Source: Tritrichomonas foetus (lineage: Eukaryota > Parabasalia > Tritrichomonadida > Tritrichomonadidae). From it: 25,089 nucleotides of DNA. The notes below the pieces were generated by a model. The model did not search any database, had not been told where the DNA came from, and was given only the letters and a program-made list of their open reading frames with translations. The position numbers and the translations under genes are program-made. Location: assembly GCA_001839685.1 (NCBI GenBank), contig MLAK01000687.1:52543-77631 (forward strand), in the 5' to 3' direction. Shown piece by piece: positions 8,551 to 16,257 of the stretch; within the stretch, counting starts at the first letter, position 1; each line of letters begins with the position of its first letter.

Positions 8551-11500
8551 ATGTCGCCAAAATTGGATAAAGAGAAAACCATACATTTTTTTATTCGGTT
8601 ATTGTTTGCAGTTAATTATCTTCATTCAATCAACATTATTTATCGAGATTTACATCCGAGAAACCTTTTGATTAATCATGATTTTGAATTATATATGTCT
8701 GATTTTGGAACTATTCGATTAGAAGAGGATAAAAGTCCTCTTACTAAAAATATATGTTTGAGTGTATATTCACCGAAAGAATTCTTTAATTCGTCATCAA
8801 TTACATCATTATATGATAGTTATTCACTTGGGCAACTTTTATATTTTTTGAAATGCAAAAATCATCCAAATAAAACCCCATTCTCGACAACTAATGAACA
8901 AGTATGGTGTGATCTTTATCATTATTTAACATGCAAAATCTCAGAAAGATATAATACTTTCTTAGCAATTCTTTATCTTTTTTCTTTTAAGCTTTTCCCA
9001 AAAAGTTTTAAAATATCAATGTTCTTTTTCCCAAATGAACATCAAATTCAATTTTTTTATTTTTTTGTAAATCATGTAAAAGATTCATTAAATAATAAAG
9101 ATGGAAATGTTACTTTACTTAGCATTTTTAATGAAAACTATAATCAAGAATCATTTTTCTGTAATAATCATCTATATTGCTTTTTGGGATTGTTATATAA
9201 AAACGAATTTCTATTAATCGATGCTGATGCATTAAGGTATCAACCGAATATAAAATCATCAGAAGATTTTAAAACTTACAACGATTGTTTGCAGCTAAGA
9301 AATGGTGTGAAACAATATTTTTTCTATAATTATAATGTTAAGTATATTTCTAGCAATATTTCTCAAGCAATAAATTATTTTAAAATTGCAGCAAAGTTTA
9401 ACAATCCAACAGCACAATATAATTTGGGCTTAATTTATTTTGCTGATAAGTATATTCCACGGGACATTCATGTAGCAACTCATTATTTTGAATTAGCCGC
9501 AAAACAAAATCATCCAACTGCACAATTTTATTTGGGAATTATTCATTTCAAAATTGAATTTGGTTCTTTGGACATTGAAAAAGCAAAATTTTATTTTGAA
9601 TTGGCTTCAAGACAAAACCATGTGGAGGCTACTTTTTATCTTGGTATTATTTATATTTTCTTTGATATTAATAAAGGTATTCATTATTTGAACATAGCTG
9701 CAAATCAAAATCATCGAGATTCCCAATTTATGCTTGGTGTGATATTTTTACAAGGCCAATTGATTCCAATTGATCTTACCAAATCGATTCATTATTTCAC
9801 ATTAGCGGCAAACCAAAACCATGCGGAAGCACAATTTCAACTTGGTGTTATTTATTATTATGATACTGTTCCACGCGATATTGGGAAAGCCATTTATTAT
9901 TTTGAACTAGCGGCAAAACAAAATGCATTACCAGCGTTAAACAACTTGGGAATGATTTTTTATTATGGTGAAAGTGTCCCTCAAGATTTCAATAAAGCAT
10001 TTTATTATTTTGAACTAGCATCAAAACAAAATGAACCAACTTCACTATTTCATCTTGGGCGAATGTTTTTATACAATCAAGTCAATAGTACAAGAGGAAA
10101 TCTTGATAAAGCAATATTTTATTTCGAATTAGCAGCTCAACAAAATAATTCTGAAGCTCTATTTTTTCTTGGCTTGCTTAATTATACTGACGAATATATG
10201 CCCCATGAAATCAATAAAGCTATTTACTATTTTGAATTGGCATCCAACCAAAATCATTCCAAATCACAATTTCTTTTGGGTAAAATCTATTTTGAAAGTA
10301 AATTTGTTGTACGTGATATTGAGAAATCTATTCATTACTTTGAACTTTCTGCAAACCAAGGACATTATAATGCACAATTCTATATGGGATTTATTTATTT
10401 CACTAATAAATATGTTCCACAAGATATACAAAAAGCAATATATTATTTTAAACTATCATCTGATCAAAATTATTCTGAAGCACAATATTACCTGGGTGAA
10501 ATTTATTTTACCAATACAATTATTCAAAGAGACATAGAAAAGTCATTGCATTATTTTAAATTATCAGCTGATCAAAATCATTCAAAATCACAGTTTAATT
10601 TAGGTTTGATTTATTTAGCAAATGAAGTAATTCCTCGTGACATTAAAAAATCTATATATTATTTTGAAATGGCTGCACAACAAAATCACGTTGAAGCCCA
10701 ATATAATCTTGGTATATTATACTATCAAGATGATTTAGTTCCACGTGACATCAACAAAGCAATTTATTATTTAGAGTCTGCTGCAAAACAAAATTACATT
10801 CAAGCACAACTAGCTCTTGGTCAGATTTATGGTGATAATAAATTTATTCCTTGTAAATCTCAAAAATCGATTTATTATTTTGAAGCAATAGCAAAACAAG
10901 ATGCTTCTTCACAATTTCACCTTGGCGTTATTTATTATTCTGGAGTGAATTTTTCAAAGACATATCGAGTTTTTGATTACTATAACGATATTTGTCATAT
11001 GAAAAAAGACGAAAAACAGTCAAGAATTATATCAATTTCGATGATTGCGTATTATTATATTAAACAAGGAAATTTGGGAAATGCAAAAGAATTGTTTTCT
11101 CAAATAGAAAAAGAAAACAATCCTCACATTTTGAATAATTTAGGAGTAATTACTTATTTTATGGACAAAAATTTAGAAAAGGCCCTTTTTTATTTCAAAA
11201 AATCAAATGAAACTAACCTTTTTGTGCTTTCAGAAATTAATCTTGCCATTATTTATGAAATTGAAAATAATTTGGAAGAATCATTAAAACATTATTATAT
11301 TTCTATTTCACTGGACGATAATCAATCATTGTTTCATGAACTTTTCCCTTCTGAATCTATTTTGGCGTTGAAAACATTTTGTATGATAAAATTATTAAAT
11401 TTTCACCTCAATAAAATCCAACATATCGATTCGGAAATTTTGAATGCAATTCTGCAAAATATCAAACAACAGAAATATTTTAGAAATATTTTTACTATTT

Positions 11501-11736
11501 TGAACATTCAAAATCCCTTCCAGGATCTCGACAACCATCAAAATATAAACAATGAAAACTTTGACACAAAGAAAATTGAAAATATTTCAAATGAATTTAT
11601 GGAAAAAGTTGTTGATTTCCCATACATGTATCTTTTTGGATTTTCTCCGATGACAAACTCGCCTAATCCTACAAATCAATCTGAATTGCTTTTGAAAAAT
11701 AATGTCAATGAACATTTTTATCAGGGTTTCTCTTAG
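8551..11736 (+). CDS. Kinase-Sel1 protein, 3' part: kinase C-lobe plus about 15 Sel1 repeats
   Basis: This 1061-codon frame continues the upstream kinase in phase. Residues 1-110 carry the C-lobe: NYLHSINIIYRDLHPRNLLI with catalytic Asp33 and Asn38, DFG at 51-53, SVYSPKEFF in place of the usual APE segment, and YDSYSLGQLLYF for the helix-F Asp. The catalytic-loop Lys of HRDLKxxN is His35. Residues about 270-800 are roughly 15 Sel1-like repeats of 36 residues, consensus KAIYYFELAAKQNHxxAQFxLGxIYF followed by a VPRDI-type link; Sel1 arrays are alpha-helical scaffolds for protein binding. Residues about 815-940 are looser TPR/Sel1-like helices, then a unique tail. The ATG at 8551 is only the first ATG after the stop, and a product starting there would lack an ATP-binding lobe. 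Base composition is very AT-rich. Such TKL-Sel1 fusions form large families in trichomonads. Confidence 0.85.
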   Translation: MSPKLDKEKTIHFFIRLLFAVNYLHSINIIYRDLHPRNLLINHDFELYMSDFGTIRLEEDKSPLTKNICLSVYSPKEFFNSSSITSLYDSYSLGQLLYFLKCKNHPNKTPFSTTNEQVWCDLYHYLTCKISERYNTFLAILYLFSFKLFPKSFKISMFFFPNEHQIQFFYFFVNHVKDSLNNKDGNVTLLSIFNENYNQESFFCNNHLYCFLGLLYKNEFLLIDADALRYQPNIKSSEDFKTYNDCLQLRNGVKQYFFYNYNVKYISSNISQAINYFKIAAKFNNPTAQYNLGLIYFADKYIPRDIHVATHYFELAAKQNHPTAQFYLGIIHFKIEFGSLDIEKAKFYFELASRQNHVEATFYLGIIYIFFDINKGIHYLNIAANQNHRDSQFMLGVIFLQGQLIPIDLTKSIHYFTLAANQNHAEAQFQLGVIYYYDTVPRDIGKAIYYFELAAKQNALPALNNLGMIFYYGESVPQDFNKAFYYFELASKQNEPTSLFHLGRMFLYNQVNSTRGNLDKAIFYFELAAQQNNSEALFFLGLLNYTDEYMPHEINKAIYYFELASNQNHSKSQFLLGKIYFESKFVVRDIEKSIHYFELSANQGHYNAQFYMGFIYFTNKYVPQDIQKAIYYFKLSSDQNYSEAQYYLGEIYFTNTIIQRDIEKSLHYFKLSADQNHSKSQFNLGLIYLANEVIPRDIKKSIYYFEMAAQQNHVEAQYNLGILYYQDDLVPRDINKAIYYLESAAKQNYIQAQLALGQIYGDNKFIPCKSQKSIYYFEAIAKQDASSQFHLGVIYYSGVNFSKTYRVFDYYNDICHMKKDEKQSRIISISMIAYYYIKQGNLGNAKELFSQIEKENNPHILNNLGVITYFMDKNLEKALFYFKKSNETNLFVLSEINLAIIYEIENNLEESLKHYYISISLDDNQSLFHELFPSESILALKTFCMIKLLNFHLNKIQHIDSEILNAILQNIKQQKYFRNIFTILNIQNPFQDLDNHQNINNENFDTKKIENISNEFMEKVVDFPYMYLFGFSPMTNSPNPTNQSELLLKNNVNEHFYQGFS
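9358..10957 (+). repeat. Sel1-like repeat array, about 15 units of 108 nt
   Basis: Units begin with peptides such as ISQAINYFKIAAK, IHVATHYFELAAK, IEKAKFYFELASR, INKGIHYLNIAAN, and so on to INKAIYYLESAAK and a degenerate last copy. Most are exactly 36 residues, with a few of 31-38. The nucleotide sequences differ between units much more than the protein pattern does, indicating an old array kept by selection on the protein. Confidence 0.9.
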
Positions 11737-12045
11737 TGAATATTTTTTTCAATTCTACCTGAATGAAATGGGATTCTTGTTTGAAAGATCAACATCTAGT
11801 TATTCAAGAATTAACTCAGAAAGTTAGCTTTTTTCTGGTAACTAGATTAATAGTAAAATATTTCTTGTGAACTTATTAGTATATATTTATTTTAAGATTC
11901 CCTATTTATAGAGAATTTTCCTGTAACAACACTCATGCTTCACGATTATTTGGCATTACAACATCAATTAAAACGAATTCATATCTAAAACAGAAAATAA
12001 GGGATATTTTTGTTTGCTAATAATTATTTAATGAAAATAAATATT
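11737..12045. other. Convergent intergenic spacer
   Basis: About 310 nt of AT-rich sequence between the 3' end of the kinase-Sel1 gene and the 3' end of the ankyrin gene. No gene or clear signal is seen. Confidence 0.5.
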
Positions 12046-13752
12046 TTAAATAATTATCTCTGGTGAAGATTTTCGATGAATTTTTCCTCTCTTTTTCCCA
12101 AAAACACTTTTCTTATTTCCAGTTATGCTTCCTTTTTTCTTTCTATTTTTTTCAAGTAGCTCAAAATTGTCACATTCCAGTCCAAGCTCCTTAAAGAAGT
12201 TCATACATTCAACATTTTCCCTCAAAAACGCAAAGTTCATTGGCGTCATCATTTCACAGTCGTAAGCTTGAGGGTCAGCCCCGAAATCATAAAGAATTTC
12301 AACAATATCGACTCTCCCAAGTTTGGCTGCATAATGCATGGGTGTCCGTAGACGAGAATCAACAATAGTTGGATCAGCATCCAAGTCAAGGAGTGAAAGA
12401 GCAGCTTGGTAGTTTCCACGCTTGCAAGCGATATGAAGTGGAGTTTCACTTTTTTTCATTGTCATACAATTGACGTCTGCACCATATTCAGCTAGTAATT
12501 GAATGAATTCTGAATTATTGTTCTGAGACGCTATATGAATCGGCATCAATTGTGTTGAATCAACTTTTTGTTCGACAAAATTGTTCAAAAGGATCATTAA
12601 AAGATCAACATTTGAGGTTTCAATAGCTTTGGTGAAAAATGAAACATTTTTCGAATCGTTCTGATTTAAATAGTGGCAGATATTTTTCGAAATTGAACAA
12701 AAATCGATTAGGAATTGAATAATTTCGAAACTTGAATGATAAGTTGCTGCAATATGAAGTAATGAAAACAAAAACTGATCAGATATTGCATTATTAATTT
12801 CAAAATGATTGTCATTTATCAAGTCAATATTATGATTCGCATTTGCATTCATGTTGTTATTCATTTGATTGTTGTTGTTATTCATTTGATTGTTGTTGTT
12901 ATTCATTTGATTGTTGTTATTCATTTGATTGTTGTTNNNNNNNNNNNNNNNNNNNNNNNNNNNNNNNNNNNNNNNNNNNNNNNNNNNNNNNNNNNNNNNN
13001 NNNNNNNNNNNNNNNNNNNNNNNNNNNNNNNNNNNNNNNNNNNNNNNNNNNTTGTTGTTGTTATTCATTTGATTGTTGTTGTTATTCATTTGATTGTTGT
13101 TGTTATTCATTTGATTGTTGTTGTTATTCATTTGATTGTTGTTGTTATTCATTTGATTGTTGTTGTTATTCATTTGATTGTTGTTGTTATTCATTTGATT
13201 GTTGTTGTTATTCATTTGATTGTTGTTGTTATTCATTTGATTGTTGTTGTTATTCATTTGATTGTTGTTATTCATTTGATCATATTCGCTGTCTATGTTT
13301 TCTGGATTGAAATTGATCAGAAGGTATTTTACAACGTCAGGTCGATCGTATTTTACTGCAGAAAAAACGGGTTCGTGATTTTTTTTGTTTTTCTTGAAAA
13401 GGTTGCATCCAAACTCGTCTAGAAGACGAAGTACATCAATACTTCCACTGCGTGCCGCAAAGTGGGCCGCATTTCTTCCCTTCTCATCGACGTGCTCGAG
13501 ATCATAATTCATTGCAAGCAGGGAACGAAGACACTCGCGCGCGCCGAAGAGGGCGGCGGCATCCACAACCGTTGCGCCTTTTTTGAGACATTTTGGAGCG
13601 TTTTGGTCGGAAAAACGGGTATTTGTGATTTGAAAATCTGATGCGGCCCTTGAGAATTCCGAAATGACTCCAAATAGAAGAGAAGCGTTATCGTAGGTTA
13701 GAATGTTGAGTAGTTTGGATGAATCTGCGATGGAAACGAAGCTGTGAGTCAT
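12046..13752 (-). CDS. Ankyrin-repeat protein with central Asn/Gln/Met repeat (contains assembly gap)
   Basis: The ATG at 13752 and TAA at 12046-12048 enclose about 568 codons, counting the N gap. Ankyrin repeats flank a low-complexity insert. N-terminal ones (about residues 58-155) include GRNAAHFAARSGSIDVLRLL and VFSAVKYDRPDVVKYLL. Then comes a QMNNNNN repeat tract (about 156-304) with the gap inside. C-terminal repeats follow: LLHIAATYHSSFEIIQFLI, PIHIASQNNNSEFIQLLAEY, TPLHIACKRGNYQAALSLL, TPMHYAAKLGRVDIVEILYD and TPMNFAFLRENVECMNFF. The protein ends in a basic tail rich in Lys/Arg (KKKGSITGNKKSVFGKKRGK), perhaps a nuclear or nucleic-acid-binding signal. Ankyrin repeats mediate protein binding; trichomonads have hundreds. 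There is no membrane segment. The reading frame agrees on both sides of the gap, but true length is unknown. Confidence 0.88.
   Translation of the reverse strand: MTHSFVSIADSSKLLNILTYDNASLLFGVISEFSRAASDFQITNTRFSDQNAPKCLKKGATVVDAAALFGARECLRSLLAMNYDLEHVDEKGRNAAHFAARSGSIDVLRLLDEFGCNLFKKNKKNHEPVFSAVKYDRPDVVKYLLINFNPENIDSEYDQMNNNNQMNNNNNQMNNNNNQMNNNNNQMNNNNNQMNNNNNQMNNNNNQMNNNNNQMNNNNNQMNNNNNQMNNNNXXXXXXXXXXXXXXXXXXXXXXXXXXXXXXXXXXXXXXXNNNQMNNNNQMNNNNNQMNNNNNQMNNNMNANANHNIDLINDNHFEINNAISDQFLFSLLHIAATYHSSFEIIQFLIDFCSISKNICHYLNQNDSKNVSFFTKAIETSNVDLLMILLNNFVEQKVDSTQLMPIHIASQNNNSEFIQLLAEYGADVNCMTMKKSETPLHIACKRGNYQAALSLLDLDADPTIVDSRLRTPMHYAAKLGRVDIVEILYDFGADPQAYDCEMMTPMNFAFLRENVECMNFFKELGLECDNFELLEKNRKKKGSITGNKKSVFGKKRGKIHRKSSPEIII
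12853..13287 (-). repeat. 21-nt minisatellite coding QMNNNNN
   Basis: The 12-mer ATTCATTTGATT (plus strand) recurs at 12859, 12880, 12901 and 12919, then after the gap at 13063 and every 21 nt to 13252, and finally at 13270. Spacing is 21 nt except for two 18-nt steps, which drop one Asn codon. Fifteen units are visible. The distance across the gap (144 nt) equals six 21-nt steps plus one 18-nt step. Confidence 0.93.
12937..13051. other. Assembly gap (115 N) inside the minisatellite
   Basis: A run of 115 N lies within near-identical 21-nt repeats, where short-read assembly would be expected to fail. The nominal gap length keeps the repeat register and reading frame, but the number of hidden units is not known from this sequence. 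Confidence 0.98.
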
Positions 13753-14169
13753 TTCGAATTTCTGAAGATTCTATGATATTTAATTTTGAAAGATATCGTA
13801 CATTATCGAAGTTTTTTTGTATATATAAATGGCCTATTCTCGTTGTCAATTTTAACTAATGATAGAAAAAATGACCACTTACGAATTTAAAAGTTATGAC
13901 TTTATTTTATATTTTTATCAAATTTTATTGAATAGAAAACCGTTGCTTAGGATTAGCCTCTACTTTCCAGTTATGGCCAAAATGATAATAAATAAACTTT
14001 GACAAGAAGTCTTTGGACTTTTTTCTTTTATAGTTTTCAAAAATATTTTTATGAGTAATATATAGCATGACTTAACAATAAATGGTCGATAAAATAGGGA
14101 ATATTTCAAGATATTTTATATTTGATGAATATAAATTACAATTGTTAGCTTTTTTGGTCAAACTTTGGC
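13753..14169. other. Ankyrin gene upstream region
   Basis: AT-rich spacer. A minus-strand TCATA at 13772-13776 fits TCA(+1)YW with +1 about 22 nt before the ankyrin ATG and may be its initiator. No gene is seen. Confidence 0.35.
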
Positions 14170-14503
14170 TTACACCAACGGTGCCATAAACACAAATGGG
14201 AAATTTGGCTGAAACTTCATTGTTTTCTTCAATTTCTTGCTGTATTTATCTTTTTTAAATTCATTGCGAGTATTAGGGTGAACAGAGATTTCATCTTCAT
14301 CATTTACATTTGACCTTAAGGACAAAATAACAGTAGATCCTATTCAATTGATCTAACTTCGCTCTGTTATCTATTGGAATGAAATATTGTTCATGATGTT
14401 TTATTCCTAATAAATGAAATTCTGCCACTTTGAGATGTTCTGCTACCCCATGTATAAAAAGTCTCAATGACGTTAAAAGCTGCCAATCGAAGGAAATCAA
14501 CAA
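14170..14503 (-). pseudogene. Frameshifted gene relic, unknown family
   Basis: Two adjacent minus-strand frames look coding and join only with a frameshift near 14340. The upstream frame (14503 down to about 14345) contains HGVAEHLKVAEFHLLGIKHH and ends around IDNRAKLDQLN. The downstream frame (about 14345 to TAA at 14170-14172) reads STVILSLRSNVNDEDEISVH and ends PNFPFVFMAPLV. The two frames differ by one base in phase. A third coding-like minus frame just upstream (about 14665-14515), with EHRLQVQYGIVLVKNDSIFD, is in yet another context and may be the 5' part. No ATG-initiated full ORF exists. The composition differs from random spacer. I recognise no family; the strand of the 5' piece is uncertain because a plus-strand frame there is also open. 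Confidence 0.45.
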
Positions 14504-14871
14504 TCATCATTCAAAAAATAACAACGATCAGAATTTGAATTTTTATATGGCTGAAAACAATGAACTTATTTTTGTCGAAAATGGAATCATTCTTCACCAA
14601 AACAATCCCATACTGAACTTGAAGCCTATGTTCATGCTTGTCACAACACTTCTCTCCAAAAACAAAAGAATAAATTAATTTGATAATGTGTTGAAACAGT
14701 TTAATTTAAATTAAAAGAACAATTAATTCACGTTTGCAATTATATTGTATTTTATGGAATCTCTCAAATCACTGTAAATGATTCACTTTTGCTTTCAAAT
14801 AGTTTATTTGTCTAGTTTTTAGAATTATCAAGAACACAAAAACGAATATGAAAATATATGTTTACTATGAA

Positions 14872-15525
14872 TTAAGAAACCAATCTTTCACCCATTTGGA
14901 ATGCTTCTTGGAGATCAACTGGAAAGTGATTATCTCGATANTCATGTTTGACTTTTCCATCNAATACTGTGATATCATACTTTGTGTAATCTTTTACTTG
15001 AAGGGTGTTNAANGCTTGNTANGACTCACATGATCCAAATGCACTTTTCATAAATGTTTCCACATTATCGAAAATGTATGAATACTTTTCTGAACCAATT
15101 TCTTTTGGTAAATTCATTGAGAAAATAAGGCCTGTTTTTATTTTCTTACCGAATACACTTCCTTTTTCAGTATATGNATAGTTTGAGAAAATAGCTCTTT
15201 CTAAAAAGGAAGTTGCTAATGAAGATGGCATTCCAAAATAGATTGGTGATCCAACAACAAAAGCATCACATTCTTTGATTTCTTTAATAATATCAGTTAA
15301 TCCATCGTTCATCACACATTTTCCTTCAAAATGTTGACCATTTGGTGATGGGGCACGTTTGCATGTGAGACAACTTTGACANCCTTTAAAATTAATGTCA
15401 TTCAGATGAATGAGTTTTGTCTGTGCGCCCCTTGATTTACATCCATCAAGNACACTTTGNAACAAAAGATCAGTATTCCATCCTTTTCTTGGACTTCCAT
15501 TGAAAGCGAGAACCTTCTTCAACAT
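14872..15525 (-). CDS. Iron-sulfur flavoprotein-like / NADPH-dependent FMN reductase family protein
   Basis: This 217-residue flavodoxin-fold protein begins with a beta strand and FMN phosphate loop, VLAFNGSPRKGWNT (5-18). It has a Cys cluster C49-x2-C52-x2-C55-x14-C70, then VMNDGLTDII and a second flavin-contact segment VVGSPIYFGMPSS (90-102). This layout is that of the archaeal/bacterial iron-sulfur flavoproteins (FMN plus [4Fe-4S]), here with a longer spacing before the last Cys than the usual 4-7. Trichomonas vaginalis has several such proteins of prokaryotic ancestry, at least one hydrogenosomal and able to reduce oxygen and nitro drugs; a similar role here is inference. No classical hydrogenosomal presequence is visible. 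Ten isolated N bases inside the gene leave several residues undefined. The start is the ATG at 15525, with an initiator-like TCACT 17 nt upstream. Confidence 0.88.
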   Translation of the reverse strand: MLKKVLAFNGSPRKGWNTDLLXQSXLDGCKSRGAQTKLIHLNDINFKXCQSCLTCKRAPSPNGQHFEGKCVMNDGLTDIIKEIKECDAFVVGSPIYFGMPSSLATSFLERAIFSNYXYTEKGSVFGKKIKTGLIFSMNLPKEIGSEKYSYIFDNVETFMKSAFGSCEXXQXXNTLQVKDYTKYDITVXDGKVKHXYRDNHFPVDLQEAFQMGERLVS

Positions 15526-16257
15526 TAGTGGGAAATAAAAGTGAAATCAAAAATTGTTCGTTTGAAATGATTAAACCATGTGAATAAACATCGAATAGGT
15601 ATATTCAATAATTTCTAAATNGATTCAAATTTATTTGAAATAGAAAAGTTAGATAATCAATTGAATTTTTTTATCGAATATCACCATAAGAAACAATTGC
15701 TCGACCAATTGTTAAGCATGGCATAAGATCAGAAAGAATTATTTCTATGATCACATCATGAAAATATCAAATTGGAGAACATTTGGAATTATTTTGTCAA
15801 CTAGATGTGTTACTCAACAAAGCTCATAGAGAAAATTTCTCACATATTGAGATACATAATTTGTCAATAAAATCAAGATTTGAATATTACTGTACAGTCT
15901 AGTTATTGATAAAATAAGACTTTAATCAAAAATTCATGAATTTTTATAATGATAACTATATTAATCAATAACTATATCTTTCAATATCTGTATTTTCCAT
16001 AAAAATATATGAAATGATTCATACAATTTTAAAAAGAATATAAATCATCATTCGTGTGAAACAATAATAATAAGAATGGTCACAAAAATGATTTTTCTCT
16101 TGATCATGGTCGTCACAGAGATGCTTGAAATGTTACAATCGATGAAAGATATTTTGAATAGCTGTTAAGAAAAATAAGAAGAAAGGATAACCATTATCAA
16201 TTTTAATAACAAAAAAATAAAGATTTGATGGATATGAAAATAATTCTAACACTTTCC
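15526..16257. other. Spacer with short coding-like relics
   Basis: About 730 nt without an intact gene. A minus-strand frame at 15671-15766 reads DVIIEIILSDLMPCLTIGRA and then IVSYGDIR before TAA. A plus-strand frame at 15762-15902 reads GEHLELFCQLDVLLNKAHRE and continues to YYCTV. Both lack a start and are too well balanced to look like chance AT-rich frames. The rest is plain AT-rich sequence. Confidence 0.4.
15540..15544 (-). promoter_or_regulatory. Candidate trichomonad initiator (Inr) for the flavoprotein gene
   Basis: Minus-strand TCACT matches TCA(+1)YW. The +1 A at 15542 is 17 nt before the ATG at 15525 and is followed by a pyrimidine-rich run, as in many trichomonad promoters. Candidate only. 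Confidence 0.45.

Noticed and set aside
12853..13287. Regular repeats considered as a CRISPR array
   Set aside because: No unique spacers; units are contiguous 21-nt coding repeats in a eukaryotic ankyrin gene.
12805..13422. Long plus-strand ORFs (VVVIHLI and CCCYSFD repeats) across the minisatellite
   Set aside because: Artefacts of the 21-nt repeat, antisense to a clear ankyrin gene.
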